A stretch of 19,150 nt of DNA from Bacteroidales bacterium UBA6401 (GTDB lineage: Bacteria > Bacteroidota > Bacteroidia > Bacteroidales > UBA932): positions 1 through 19,150 of the forward strand of contig DJPX01000022.1 in the NCBI GenBank assembly GCA_002438635.1, written 5' to 3'. Positions within the stretch are counted from its first letter, which is position 1, and each line of letters begins with the position of its first letter. Position numbers and translations under genes: made by a program. The notes beneath the pieces are model-generated. The model was not told where the DNA came from. It saw only the letters and a list, made by a program, of their open reading frames with translations, and did no database searches. Shown one piece after another: positions 1 through 7,754 of this stretch.

Positions 1-9
1 CTTTTTCAG

Positions 10-28
10 CAGCTTAGGCTGCGTAATT
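10..28. terminator. Possible terminator hairpin at window start
   Basis: A short stem GCAGC-ttag-GCTGC is followed by an AT-rich stretch. It could end a gene lying to the left of the window. The stem is only 5 bp and there is no clean T-run, so this is a weak call. A second small stem (CACTG...CAGTG, about 53-73) follows before the first gene. Confidence 0.25.
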
Positions 29-81
29 TAGGATCATAAGTAAATTATTATTCACTGCCACATTTTTTCAGTGAAAACATG

Positions 82-89
82 TACATTTG
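82..89 (+). promoter_or_regulatory. Bacteroidales -7 box TACATTTG for the WYL gene
   Basis: TACATTTG matches the Bacteroidetes primary sigma-factor -7 consensus TAnnTTTG. It lies 20 bp before the ATG at 109 and immediately after the in-frame ATG at 79. It therefore argues that translation starts at 109. No clear -33 TTTG is seen at the usual spacing. Confidence 0.5.
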
Positions 90-108
90 CATAATAAAAT
101 GTGAAATT

Positions 109-1005
109 ATGGCAGTAAATTATTTTAAACGCTACATTTGGCTTATAGACCTGATTGCTCGCAGAGGGTACATTTCTTTTAAAGAAATCAGTGAGGCATG
201 GAGTAAAAGTCCGCTAAATGAAACTAGTAGCCCGCTCAGCGAAAGGACATTCTTTAATCACAAAGCCTCAATCGAAGAAATGTTTGGCATAGAAATTAAA
301 AATGACAGGAGTCTGGGATTTTATATAAGGAATAACAATTTCGAGAAGGACAGCACATCTAATTGGATGCTTAATGCTCTGTGTATGAACAATCTGCTTC
401 AAGAAAATTCAGACATGAAAGATAGGATACTGCTCGAAGAGATACCATCCAGCCAGCAGTTTCTTCCGGAAGTTATCAGCGCGATGCGCTCTGGTAGAGT
501 CATCAGCCTAACATATCAAAGTTTCAATAATCCCGAAGCCTACACCTTCCCCATCAAACCCTACTGCGTCAAGTTATTCAAGCAGAGATGGTATGTCCTG
601 GCAGAAAGCGAATTAGGCTTAAGGATGTATGCACTTGATCGTTTCGTAGATATGGAAGAACTCGACCAAAGCTTCACGCTCCCAGAAGAATTCGATATCG
701 AATCATATTTTCACAGCTATTTCGGCGTAATTGTAGGAGATGAGCCCGAGGAAATCAAAATTAGAACAACACCTAATAAAGCTTACTACCTAAGGACTCT
801 CCCACTCCACCGATCTCAAAAAGAAGCTATTCAGGAAGATGGCAGTTCAATTTTTAATTACCATCTAGCGCCAAGCTATGATTTCATTCAGGAACTTCTA
901 TCTCATGGCGATGAAATAGAAGTGCTTGCTCCTGATACACTTAGGGATAACATGTCAAGTATTATTGCCAATATGGCCTCGCATTATGCCAATTCGCATA
1001 AATAA
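109..1005 (+). CDS. WYL-domain transcriptional regulator
   Basis: Predicted cytosolic DNA-binding regulator of 298 residues. The N-terminal ~90 residues (FKRYIWLIDLIARRGYISFK...) look like the winged-helix region of this family. The middle (about 125-195) is a WYL domain with the hallmark RWYVLAES...LRMYALDRF, and the rest fits the C-terminal WCX extension. WYL domains sense ligands, probably nucleic acids or nucleotides, and often regulate defense or DNA-damage genes. I start at ATG 109, not the in-frame ATG at 79, because a good -7 box lies between them. It faces the same way as the next two genes and could regulate the accessory region, but that is inference. The stop codon sits inside an inverted repeat (994-1001/1019-1026). 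Confidence 0.85.
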   Translation: MAVNYFKRYIWLIDLIARRGYISFKEISEAWSKSPLNETSSPLSERTFFNHKASIEEMFGIEIKNDRSLGFYIRNNNFEKDSTSNWMLNALCMNNLLQENSDMKDRILLEEIPSSQQFLPEVISAMRSGRVISLTYQSFNNPEAYTFPIKPYCVKLFKQRWYVLAESELGLRMYALDRFVDMEELDQSFTLPEEFDIESYFHSYFGVIVGDEPEEIKIRTTPNKAYYLRTLPLHRSQKEAIQEDGSSIFNYHLAPSYDFIQELLSHGDEIEVLAPDTLRDNMSSIIANMASHYANSHK

Positions 1006-1026
1006 TTATAGTGTCGAATTATGCGA
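994..1026 (+). terminator. Stop-spanning inverted repeat after the WYL gene
   Basis: TCGCATAA (994-1001) pairs with TTATGCGA (1019-1026), overlapping the end of the WYL gene. It may be a terminator or mRNA-stabilising hairpin, but it has no T-run. A comparable stop-proximal hairpin ends the next gene at 2143-2160. Confidence 0.3.
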
Positions 1027-1084
1027 GACGATAGCTATTAGAAGCGTTTGCTCTGGCAGCAAGTAAATCTCTTCGGCGAAAAAA
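1023..1084 (+). repeat. Post-gene repeat, copy 1
   Basis: The 42 bases from 1023 align without gaps to those from 2154 at about 30 of 42 positions. Both contain a small TTGC-N7-GCAA stem and lie directly after a gene. This suggests a duplicated 3' flank or a short intergenic repeat. Nothing else is seen between 1006 and 1146. Confidence 0.35.
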
Positions 1085-1146
1085 GCAATTTATAAAAATG
1101 GCAACATTGGCAATCATTCGTGTGTAGAATATTAATTGAAAAGAGT

Positions 1147-2172
1147 ATGAAACTATTTGATTTAGTGCACCAAATCGATTTTGATTCGATGATTCCGACT
1201 TTAAGAAAAGACCTTAAAGTAAAAAGCGGATTATATTCTTATAGAGAAGCCTTCGATGAATTAATGCTTCTTATTCCATCTAATGAAGAAGGTGAAATAG
1301 CCATTTGCAGAAACGAAGAACAAGGATGGATCGAAGTAAATGTTAACGACTATTCTTGGGAGAACGATCTAAACTTCGAAGTAAGCATTGAGGATGGTCT
1401 CAGTCTTAACAAAGACCAACTTGCCGCATATATCCTCTGGGAACTAACATATTACGGATTCTCACAAGAAGAAATAGAACAAACTTTTTCAAGCAATTTT
1501 TCACGAAAGCGAGCAGACAACGAATATGCACGAAAAGCACATGAACTATTAAAGCGTAAAGACTTAAAATATGCAAGAGGGGAAAAGGAAAAAAAAGAAT
1601 ATATAAAAAATACCATAAACGCTGATGTACTATTCAAAATCATAGAAAGAGGACAAAAAAGGAATAGGGCCAAACGCATGCGTGACGCTCGAATAGACCG
1701 CTCAATCAAGCGATATGAACGATGGTCTAACATAGAAGAATGTATCAAAAAACTAACCCGTTTGTCAAATAACATTGGGCGCAGTGACCTTCAATACTTA
1801 TTTAATACAGCAAAAATCAGCGAGAATTATTTTTGTCAAAAAAAAGGAAATGAAAAATATACCACAGCATCTCTTGAAGATTTAGTGGGCAAATACAGCG
1901 ATGTGCTCTCATCGAATTACGACAGCGTTATCTTGCTTCTTTATAGCACAGATAAAAATGACATTCCCGAAAGCCAGATAAAATCACTTTACGAACTATT
2001 CACCTCTGGGCATTGCTTAAAAAGATGTATTTTTAAAATAGAATCCGCACCTGAAATTACAGATGGCACTACAAGGCTATTTGTGGTAACAAGTATAGAC
2101 GATAATATAACAAAAAAAACGACATACAATAAAATGATTAAAGTTTCGCAAGTGCGAAACAGTCATTATTAA
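1147..2172 (+). CDS. DUF6557-like hypothetical protein
   Basis: 341-residue soluble protein with no signal peptide or membrane segment. The first ~115 residues (SYREAFDELMLL..., then QLAAYILWELTYYGFSQEEI) resemble Bacteroidetes proteins I recall as DUF6557, a family of unknown function often found among polymorphic-toxin or accessory genes. The remainder is lysine/arginine-rich and helical (about 120-200) and then unrecognised. The start at ATG 1147 is preferred over GTG 1120 because AAAAGAG lies just upstream and MKLFDLVHQIDF resembles a family N-terminus. It ends in a perfect 7-bp inverted repeat (2143-2160). The gene is AT-rich like its neighbours. Confidence in a real gene is high; in the family name, modest. 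Confidence 0.6.
   Translation: MKLFDLVHQIDFDSMIPTLRKDLKVKSGLYSYREAFDELMLLIPSNEEGEIAICRNEEQGWIEVNVNDYSWENDLNFEVSIEDGLSLNKDQLAAYILWELTYYGFSQEEIEQTFSSNFSRKRADNEYARKAHELLKRKDLKYARGEKEKKEYIKNTINADVLFKIIERGQKRNRAKRMRDARIDRSIKRYERWSNIEECIKKLTRLSNNIGRSDLQYLFNTAKISENYFCQKKGNEKYTTASLEDLVGKYSDVLSSNYDSVILLLYSTDKNDIPESQIKSLYELFTSGHCLKRCIFKIESAPEITDGTTRLFVVTSIDDNITKKTTYNKMIKVSQVRNSHY
2143..2160 (+). terminator. Hairpin at the end of the DUF6557-like gene
   Basis: GTTTCGC-aagt-GCGAAAC is a perfect 7-bp stem inside the last codons. It is followed by a second stem, CCCTTTC...GGAAAGGG (about 2195-2214). The pair may end or insulate the transcript. There is no strong T-run. Confidence 0.35.
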
Positions 2173-2232
2173 AGGCGCTTGCACCGACAGCAAGTCCCTT
2201 TCTTGAGGAAAGGGATTTAGGGATAGGGTGAC
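2154..2232 (+). repeat. Post-gene repeat, copy 2, with palindrome
   Basis: Homologous to the stretch at 1023, with a CTTGC-N7-GCAAG stem, followed by a CCCTTTC/GGAAAGGG hairpin and GGGATTTAGGGATAGGG. The latter looks like the short intergenic palindromes common in Bacteroidetes genomes. Positions are approximate at the right end. Confidence 0.35.
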
Positions 2233-2267
2233 GTGGAATAATTATTAATACGCGAAACTTAATTAAA

Positions 2268-2762
2268 ATGAAAAATTTTGCAGCAATAGATTTTGAAACC
2301 GCCAACGGATGTGCCAGCAGCGTATGCTCTGTCGGAGTGGTTATTGTAAAAGATGGGCAAATAGTTGATCGCTATTACAGCCTTATACATCCTGAACCAG
2401 AATACTACACGTGGTTCTGCAGAGAAGTTCACGGACTTGGACCGGAAGATACGGAAGATGCTCCTGTGTTTCCGTATGTATGGGAAAAAATTGGCCCGAA
2501 GATAAAAGGACTGCCCCTTGTCGCGCACAATAGCCGTTTCGACGAAGGATGCCTTAAAAGCGTGTTCCAAGTCTATCAAATGGACTACCCTGATTATCAA
2601 TTTTATGACACGCTTTCAGCATCTCGCAGGTATTTTGGATGCCACTTGCCAAATCACCAACTTCAGACTGTCGCTGCTGCTTGCGGATACGATCTTACCA
2701 AGCACCATCACGCTCTTGCCGATGCTGAAGCCTGTGCAGCCATAGCATTAAAGATTCTATAA
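2268..2762 (+). CDS. DEDDh 3'-5' exonuclease (DnaQ/epsilon-like)
   Basis: 164-residue single-domain exonuclease of the RNase T/DnaQ superfamily, expected to remove nucleotides from 3' ends of DNA or RNA using two metal ions. All four acidic residues and the catalytic histidine are visible: D8 and E10 in AIDFET, D92 in VAHNSRFDEG, and H147-x4-D152 in HHALADAEA. The length matches a stand-alone catalytic domain without polymerase or helicase parts. It starts at ATG 2268 after an AT-rich leader. It is the third plus-strand gene in a row but is separated by about 95 bp and a hairpin, so an operon is uncertain. The substrate cannot be told from sequence; related proteins serve in DNA repair or RNA turnover. 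Confidence 0.85.
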   Translation: MKNFAAIDFETANGCASSVCSVGVVIVKDGQIVDRYYSLIHPEPEYYTWFCREVHGLGPEDTEDAPVFPYVWEKIGPKIKGLPLVAHNSRFDEGCLKSVFQVYQMDYPDYQFYDTLSASRRYFGCHLPNHQLQTVAAACGYDLTKHHHALADAEACAAIALKIL

Positions 2763-2803
2763 GATTGGCCTAAGTTTCGATGATTTTAGCAATTACGACT
2801 TAC

Positions 2804-2906
2804 TAAGTAACCTTCAAAAAATAACCTGCATCATCTTAGTAAATCTTTTTGTTTCCTCGAAAATCTAATGCTAATCTAACGCAACTTGTTTTTTTACGTT
2901 ACTAAC
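2804..2906 (+). repeat. MITE-like repeat copy A (centre deleted)
   Basis: About 103 bp. The left end AGTAACCTTCAAAAAATAAC and right end (ending GTTACT) are imperfect inverted repeats, and the AATAACCTGCATCATCTTA core is shared with the copy at 16571. It lacks the ~55-bp central block with the GTGCAC hairpin. Together with copy B and a terminator it accounts for most of the gene-free stretch 2763-3087. Confidence 0.6.
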
Positions 2907-2967
2907 GTTAAAATAGCTTCATCGTAAGTCGAGATTTAATGAGTGATACTGAATTAAGCAAGCATAA

Positions 2968-3021
2968 TAAATAGTTGGTAAAGATTAAAAATTATCAAGT
3001 TATTTTTTAATAATTACTAAG
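2968..3021 (-). repeat. MITE-like repeat copy B (short, reversed)
   Basis: Read on the minus strand it runs TAGTAATTATTAAAAAATAA, then CTTGATAAT, then AATCTTTACCAACTATTT. It is a short version of the second subfamily seen full length at 4515 and 16057. Confidence 0.5.
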
Positions 3022-3024
3022 CAC

Positions 3025-3060
3025 CTAACAAAAAGTGCCAATTAGAGTAAATTGGCACTT
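3025..3060 (-). terminator. Rho-independent terminator of the 3088-3927 gene
   Basis: Perfect 11-bp stem AAGTGCCAATT / AATTGGCACTT (3033-3043 and 3050-3060) with a 6-nt loop. On the minus strand it is followed by TTTTTGTT, which fits intrinsic termination 28 bp after the minus-strand stop. Confidence 0.75.
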
Positions 3061-3087
3061 CAAAATCACACAGAATTCGGTTATGAA

Positions 3088-3927
3088 TTATAATACTTTA
3101 ATGTTACTAAAACTCTGAACCATAACCTTTATTTTAACTTCAAAAGTATTAAGTCTCAAAAAATCCGGTATAGAGTAACCTGAATGAGTCACAAGTGCAT
3201 GGGTGGCATAGCAGACGCATACATGTTCTAATCGCGGATGCCTAAGCCAAGACTCTGCCCAGCTCACTCCATCGTCCAAATAATTATCCAGGCCAAGTTC
3301 TTCGTCTGTCATAGATGATTTGAATTTAATCTCGTATGGTCCACTATTAGGAGAACATGTCATTATCTCATCATCCCCCATCTTATCTTCCTGCAAAATC
3401 GCATTTATAATTATCAACTCCGTAAAGCGACTGCCATAAAACTCATCGTCTTCCAATTTTAATATATTTCCTTCAGAATCGCCCCAGTACCGAAGGCAGC
3501 CCTCCACTGTCAATTCATCGTCTTCTTTCTCAGGAGTTATATCTAACATCTTTCTATACATTTTCCCAGTACGAGAGAACATATCACAGGTTAAAGAATA
3601 CAGTCTATCGTTCTGTTTTTCAAAGCGTTCCACTTCTTCGTCAGAACAATGGAGTTCAAACATTTTAGAAATCAAGTAATCTCTTTCCATTAAAAGCATC
3701 TCAACTTTATACTTCTCGACTTCATCTCTACACCAGCAAAAAGCCATATCAGTCACAGGATTTCCGGTAATTTTTAAAATCCTGTCCTCGATATATCTAA
3801 CAGCTTTTCTATACTTCACAATACGCTCTTCTTCTGGTAAAGACACATATCCTGCATATTCTTCGTGTTTTAGATCTAAAGCATCACAAAATGCTTCGGT
3901 TTTCTTTACTATGTTATTTCGTCTCAT
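3088..3927 (-). CDS. Hypothetical protein, family not recognised
   Basis: 279-residue acidic soluble protein; I do not recognise a family. The first ~120 residues are predicted helical and charged (EERIVKYRKAVRYIEDRIL, DEEVERFEKQNDRLY). The C-terminal half holds short conserved-looking blocks: RYWGDSEGNILKL, GPYEIKFKSSM, DGVSWAESWLRHPRLEHVCV and THSGYSIPDFLRL. No signal peptide, membrane span or nuclease/ATPase motif is seen. It starts at ATG 3927, 17 bp after a TAATTTTG -7 box, and ends before a strong terminator, so it is a well-delimited single-gene transcript. It is flanked on both sides by MITE-like repeats. Confidence 0.75.
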   Translation of the reverse strand: MRRNNIVKKTEAFCDALDLKHEEYAGYVSLPEEERIVKYRKAVRYIEDRILKITGNPVTDMAFCWCRDEVEKYKVEMLLMERDYLISKMFELHCSDEEVERFEKQNDRLYSLTCDMFSRTGKMYRKMLDITPEKEDDELTVEGCLRYWGDSEGNILKLEDDEFYGSRFTELIIINAILQEDKMGDDEIMTCSPNSGPYEIKFKSSMTDEELGLDNYLDDGVSWAESWLRHPRLEHVCVCYATHALVTHSGYSIPDFLRLNTFEVKIKVMVQSFSNIKVL

Positions 3928-3944
3928 AATAATTATTTTGAAAG

Positions 3945-3952
3945 CAAAATTA
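3945..3952 (-). promoter_or_regulatory. -7 box TAATTTTG for the 3088-3927 gene
   Basis: On the minus strand TAATTTTG fits TAnnTTTG and lies 17 bp upstream of ATG 3927. No TTTG is placed 19-21 bp further upstream, so the -33 is weak. Confidence 0.45.
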
Positions 3953-4020
3953 TACCGCAGGACTGCAAAATTCAGGCAGTTACAAATATGATGAGATTTA
4001 TGCCGTATGCAAATACCTAC

Positions 4021-4074
4021 CTTTTACACACCAAAACCATTAATGGTGTGCAAAAAGGACACTTTTACACACCA
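4021..4074. promoter_or_regulatory. Hairpin plus direct repeat, possible operator
   Basis: CTTTTACACACCA occurs at 4021-4033 and again at 4062-4074. The first copy also pairs with TGGTGTGcAAAA (4044-4055), giving a 7-bp stem extended by TTTT/AAAA. It lies about 95-150 bp upstream of the 3927 start, inside the 837-bp gene-free stretch 3928-4764. A repressor site or a small hairpin RNA are both possible. Confidence 0.3.
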
Positions 4075-4164
4075 TTCTCATTCCATTGATTCGTCTTAAA
4101 GCACTCTTTTCACAACTTCTCATCAAACATTCTCTAAGTTCATTAAAAACGCACCTTTTCAAGG

Positions 4165-4320
4165 ATTCAAAAAATAACCAGCATCATCTCAAGTAATCTA
4201 TTTGGTCTATATTAATTTTCTCATCAGTCGTGCACCGCCGGTGCACTCCTTTTTCGAAACCAAATCTATCCTTGAAAATCTCATCTTTATCTGACGCAAC
4301 TTATTTTTTTAATTACTAAG
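4165..4320 (+). repeat. MITE-like repeat copy C (full length, perfect core palindrome)
   Basis: About 156 bp with AT-rich inverted ends (ATTCAAAAAATAACC... and ...TTATTTTTTTAATTACTAA) and a central GTGCACC-gcc-GGTGCAC palindrome. It shares long stretches (CTCATCAGTCGTGCACC, CTTTTTCGAAACCA) with the copies at 4515, 16057 and 16571. Confidence 0.65.
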
Positions 4321-4361
4321 GTGACGAAATCTGAAATAATTCAAATTTTTACCATTGTATG

Positions 4362-4422
4362 CTTAGTAAGTTGCACTAGGTTAGCATTGAATTTAAACTA
4401 ATGATGCAGGTTTATTAAGGTT
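4362..4422 (-). repeat. MITE-like repeat copy D (minimal, reversed)
   Basis: On the minus strand it carries AATAAACCTGCATCAT at one end and CTAACCTAGTGCAACTTACT at the other, i.e. the two ends of the family with the middle missing (about 61 bp). Confidence 0.45.
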
Positions 4423-4514
4423 TCTATAATCACTCTGGTTAGAAGGAAAGGGCGAAAATTACTAGAAGATTTAGATGCGCAAATATCTCTCAATCGTTTC
4501 CATTACGCACTATT

Positions 4515-4666
4515 ACGTAATCATAAAAAATAACTTGATAATCTTCATGTGTCTTTTTTATTAATATTCATTTTCTCATCAGTCGTGCACTCCTTTTTCG
4601 AAACCAGATCTATCCTTGATAATCCACTACAAATCTTTACCAACTATTTTTAACACTTTCTAAGTA
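4515..4666 (+). repeat. MITE-like repeat copy E (second subfamily)
   Basis: About 150 bp, with left AAAAAATAACTTGATAATCTT and right AAATCTTTACCAACTATTTTT forming imperfect inverted ends. The core hairpin is collapsed to a single GTGCAC. A further likely minimal copy follows at about 4663-4733 (AGTAATTCGAAAATAA... ending GTCTACT). Confidence 0.6.
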
Positions 4667-4764
4667 ATTCGAAAATAATAAGTTATTTTAGTAAGATTTA
4701 ATGATACAACTTGATTTTTGAAGTCTACTAAACGAATTAGAAGTTGTTTTTAGAAAGATCACTG

Positions 4765-5340
4765 CTAATTAATAACATCAAGCCTATTTAGTCCACTTCC
4801 CGCACCAGCGACATAAGACACGATATCGCCCTCCTCTTTTCTATGAAGTGCCGGGATATAAAGAGGAAAATCTAGCATAAAGCTACCTACAGAGAACTTG
4901 TCTCCACAATGCAGTTTGGAATTATGGGATTCACAAACGACAAACTCACAGTTTCCGAGATACTCAAGGTTAACTAAACGATCTGGAGCCCATCCGATTA
5001 TAAGATGAGAGCCCTCTGAAAGAGATGCGGACTCAATAGTCTTAGAGCTAAAGAATTTAGACACTTCGGACTTGTCTTCACGTAGGAACTTACAGTATTC
5101 AGAGAAACTCTTCTTCCCCACAAATTTTGACAATATATCGAGAGTAGATTTTCGAGGAATCTGTACTCCCGAAACATAACCCCACAGACGTTTTAAAGTT
5201 GACGCTGACAGCAATTCACCTGTATTCTGATCTATAACAACAGAAAGAGCTTCAAAGTCTGTAGTGGTTCGTATCTTTCGACCATATACTTTTTCAACTT
5301 CTGCCAAAAGGCAGTTTAACTCTGGAATTATCTTTTTCAT
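4765..5340 (-). CDS. Bacteroidetes hypothetical protein with FEALS/TLKRLWGY domain
   Basis: 191 residues from the start chosen here. The N-terminal ~75 residues carry TDFEALSVVI...TGELLSASTLKRLWGYVSG...PRKSTLDILSKFVG, a motif I recall from a large Bacteroidetes-specific family of unknown function. Its short helices and basic STLKRLWG segment suggest an HTH-like fold, so DNA binding is a guess. The C-terminal ~80 residues (LIIGWAPDRLVNLEYLGN...) look beta-rich. An in-frame ATG at 5391 would add 17 residues. I prefer ATG 5340 because the sequence between them has a weak -7-like TTTCTTTG and family members begin shortly before TDFEALS. It is a lone minus-strand gene between MITE copies and the left 85-bp repeat. 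Confidence 0.7.
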   Translation of the reverse strand: MKKIIPELNCLLAEVEKVYGRKIRTTTDFEALSVVIDQNTGELLSASTLKRLWGYVSGVQIPRKSTLDILSKFVGKKSFSEYCKFLREDKSEVSKFFSSKTIESASLSEGSHLIIGWAPDRLVNLEYLGNCEFVVCESHNSKLHCGDKFSVGSFMLDFPLYIPALHRKEEGDIVSYVAGAGSGLNRLDVIN

Positions 5341-5468
5341 TGACAATTTTTTTACAAAGAAAGCAGTTACATTCTGATTTAGCAAGTCCATTTTAGTTCA
5401 TTAATTTACCGCAATGAAAAAACCACAAATTATGGCGTTCCAAATTGTTTAATTCTAAAAGCCTGGCG

Positions 5469-5553
5469 GCCTTTTCGCCTTTCCTTATTTTGCCAACGGC
5501 AAAATACTCGGCTCGGCCGGCGCACTGATGTGCGCTTTGAGGGGGCTTCCTGC
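5469..5553 (+). repeat. 85-bp direct repeat, left copy (DR-L)
   Basis: Matches 15945-16029 at 84 of 85 positions (mismatch at 5542). It holds two perfect hairpins, TATTTTGCC-aac-GGCAAAATA and GCGCAC-tgat-GTGCGC, followed here by a third, GGGGGC-ttcct-GCCCCC, whose last bases run past the repeat. It is GC-rich against AT-rich neighbours on its left and immediately precedes a truncated gene. It marks the left edge of the 10.4-kb defense segment. Confidence 0.8.
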
Positions 5554-5568
5554 CCCCTTATCCGCTAG

Positions 5569-5787
5569 ACTTACGTCAGCATCACCAAGCCGGACGGCAT
5601 AGCCTACACCTACGGAGAATTCTTCACAATGCTCTCCAACTACTCACGTCTGTACTACGGAGTCGAAGCAGACCCCTCCGGCAAAGACATCTGCCGAGCC
5701 TGCTTCCTCCCCTACGACCCAGACGCATTTCTCAACCCATTATACATAGAAGACAATTACGACTATGACATCACCAGATTTCTATAA
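5569..5787 (+). pseudogene. 3' fragment of a VirE_N (BT4734-like) gene
   Basis: An open frame begins right after TAG 5566-5568 with no sensible start and ends at TAA 5785-5787. The ~73 codons include YGEFFTMLSNYSRLYYGVEA, then CRACFLPYDPDAFLNPL and DYDITRFL. That resembles the last part of the VirE N-terminal (BT4734-like) domain that precedes DUF3987 in Bacteroidetes primase-like proteins (RxCFxPYDPD motif). The 5' part is missing and replaced by the 85-bp repeat, so the gene was cut by the event that placed the repeat. It overlaps the next gene by 23 bp, as in intact pairs with coupled translation. An internal ATG at 5629 could still give a short peptide. Confidence 0.65.
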
Positions 5788-7567
5788 CGCCCTGCTCACC
5801 CAAAGCCAGAGCACCACCCCATCAGCTCAAGCAGGAAGCCCAACATCTTCTGCCGACACCGCGACAAAGGTCGAAAAACTGATTGACCTGCTCAAGTCCT
5901 CCCATACCGACATCACAGCCGACTACAACGACTGGCTGAAAGTCGGCTTCGCCCTCGCATCCGAATTCGGAGAATCCGGACGCAGCTACTTCCACGACAT
6001 CAGCTCGATAAATCAAGGCTACAGCCAGACCGAAAGTGACACCAAGTTCACCGAATGTCTCAAATCCGACAGCGGAAGAACAGATATAAGTACACTCTTC
6101 TATCTTGCGAAAAACAAAGGAATTACATTATTCTCACACGATACTCTTGAGCATCACACACGCTCGGCAAACCGAACAAAAGGACAAAGTGACAAAAATG
6201 TCCCCTTGACACTTTCGGAAGAAGACCCTGAAGAAATGCCACCACTTCCGATGTTCCCTGAAGACATTTTTCGCACACTTCCTGGACTTCTCCAGAAAGT
6301 CACAGCCCTGATGCACACTCCACAAGAGCGCAGTCTAATCCTCATAGGCAGCATAGCCACACTAAGTTCAGCCCTGTTGCCGATGAAGACAATCTACTTC
6401 GGCAAAACCATCTATCCGAATATGTACCTCTTCGTCCCAGGCCCGGCAGGTGCCGGCAAAGGCAAACTCGACTTCTGCTTCCGCCTTGTCAAACCAATCC
6501 ACAAAGAGAAACTTGAACGATGGAACATAGCAAAAGACGAATACAAAAAGGAATATGCCCGTTACAAACGCCAACGAAAAGGCGAAAACATTGACCCACC
6601 GGAAAAGCCCCCGATTCAGCTCCTCCGCGTTCCGGCCAACAGCAGCGCCACCTCATTCGAACAGGCAATGGCAGAAAACGGCAACCTCCTCCTCTTTGAG
6701 ACCGAAGGTGACACCGTCGTCAACACCTTCAACTCCGACTTCGGAAACTACTCCGACTCATTCCGCAAAGCCTTCGACCACGAAAGTTTCGGCTACCTGC
6801 GAAGAGGAGACGACGGAGAAGAACTCGAAATCGAAAGCCCACGTCTCACCACAGTCCTCTCAGGAACTCCAGAACAAGTCAAATCCCTCATCCGCGATGC
6901 CGAAAACGGACTGCTCTCCAGATTTATGTTCTTCTGCATAAACTCCACCTCCGAATGGCTTGACGGCTTCGAATCCTATGGAAAAGACACTCCTTTAGAG
7001 GAGACCTTTGACTCCATAGGAGCCGAATTCACAGCTTTCACCAAACGGCTTGAAAGCATCCAGCAAATCCGTTTCTCACTTTCATTACCTCAAATTGGCA
7101 AGTTCAACGACTTCTTCGCCAGCGAGAAAGAAAGGATGCAAGACTTCAACGGAGATCGCTACTCTGCCAGCTCACACCGCCTCGCCTGGTGTTTCCTGAG
7201 AATCGCAACGGTTTTGACTGCACTTCGAATGATGGATTCAGGAAGTATAACAGAAACCGTGGAATGCTCGGATATAGACTTTGCAACCACTCAAGCAATC
7301 ATCCATGTAACCTCCATGCACAACGACTACATCTTCAATGTTCTGGACAAAGAGCGCCAAGAAAGCATTGCGGTTGCCGACTCCTACTCCTCAGCCACGC
7401 GGAAGTCGATACTCGCTGCCCTCCCTGGCTACTTCACCACAACTGATATGAAAGAAATTTCACAGAAAATAGGCAAGAGTCTGCGGACTGTCAGACGACA
7501 GATTGCCCGGGCTATCGAAGCCGGTGAAATACAGCAAGTAAAACACGGTAAATACAAGAAGTTGTAG
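5765..7567 (+). CDS. DUF3987 primase/helicase-like ATPase
   Basis: 600-residue protein of the DUF3987 family, found in Bacteroidetes mobile elements next to VirE_N domains and thought to act in element replication as a primase-helicase. Residues ~30-120 (DYNDWLKVGFALASEFG...TKFTECL) resemble a PriCT-type domain. Residues ~170-460 form the ATPase core with Walker A GPAGAGKGK (226-234) and a Walker B-like LLLFETEGD. The C-terminus has a winged-HTH (TTTDMKEISQKIGKSLRTVRRQI). It starts at ATG 5765 inside the end of the VirE fragment. Length is normal and the frame intact, so it could still work although its partner domain is truncated. C-ending codons dominate, unlike the AT-rich genes to the left. 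A terminator follows at 7577. Confidence 0.8.
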   Translation: MTSPDFYNALLTQSQSTTPSAQAGSPTSSADTATKVEKLIDLLKSSHTDITADYNDWLKVGFALASEFGESGRSYFHDISSINQGYSQTESDTKFTECLKSDSGRTDISTLFYLAKNKGITLFSHDTLEHHTRSANRTKGQSDKNVPLTLSEEDPEEMPPLPMFPEDIFRTLPGLLQKVTALMHTPQERSLILIGSIATLSSALLPMKTIYFGKTIYPNMYLFVPGPAGAGKGKLDFCFRLVKPIHKEKLERWNIAKDEYKKEYARYKRQRKGENIDPPEKPPIQLLRVPANSSATSFEQAMAENGNLLLFETEGDTVVNTFNSDFGNYSDSFRKAFDHESFGYLRRGDDGEELEIESPRLTTVLSGTPEQVKSLIRDAENGLLSRFMFFCINSTSEWLDGFESYGKDTPLEETFDSIGAEFTAFTKRLESIQQIRFSLSLPQIGKFNDFFASEKERMQDFNGDRYSASSHRLAWCFLRIATVLTALRMMDSGSITETVECSDIDFATTQAIIHVTSMHNDYIFNVLDKERQESIAVADSYSSATRKSILAALPGYFTTTDMKEISQKIGKSLRTVRRQIARAIEAGEIQQVKHGKYKKL

Positions 7568-7576
7568 ATATTATAG

Positions 7577-7615
7577 ACTGCGGCAATTTGTCGCAGTTTC
7601 ACTTTTTCACAAGAA
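7577..7615 (+). terminator. Terminator after the DUF3987 gene
   Basis: ACTGCG (7577-7582) pairs with CGCAGT (7592-7597) around a 9-nt loop, followed by TTCACTTTTTC. It is placed 10 bp after the stop. Confidence 0.6.
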
Positions 7616-7632
7616 AACTCGTTAATAATTAC

Positions 7633-7640
7633 TAATTTTG
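7633..7640 (+). promoter_or_regulatory. -7 box TAATTTTG for the Abi leader
   Basis: TAATTTTG fits TAnnTTTG. It would start transcription near 7647, just before a structured ~105-nt leader. No -33 TTTG is visible. Confidence 0.45.
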
Positions 7641-7647
7641 TATTTAG

Positions 7648-7751
7648 AGAAGCCATCCACCCAAGAGGGATGGACGTACATAAAAGAAAAAACCCGGACT
7701 CATCACCAGCACTTATGTCTGGGAGAGGAGCTACCGGGACTGCGATGCAAA
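7648..7751 (+). ncRNA. Structured leader, likely abiF-type RNA
   Basis: Between the promoter box and the Abi ATG lies a GC-richer stretch with stems CCATCC/GGATGG (7653-7658 and 7668-7673), CCCGG/CCGGG (7693-7697 and 7734-7738), and an inner CCAG/CTGG (7706-7709 and 7719-7722). A conserved RNA motif named abiF is known upstream of abiF/Abi_2 genes, and the position and stem layout here fit it. I recognise the context rather than a proven covariance match. Such RNAs are thought to neutralise or regulate the Abi protein. Confidence 0.5.
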
Positions 7752-7754
7752 TGT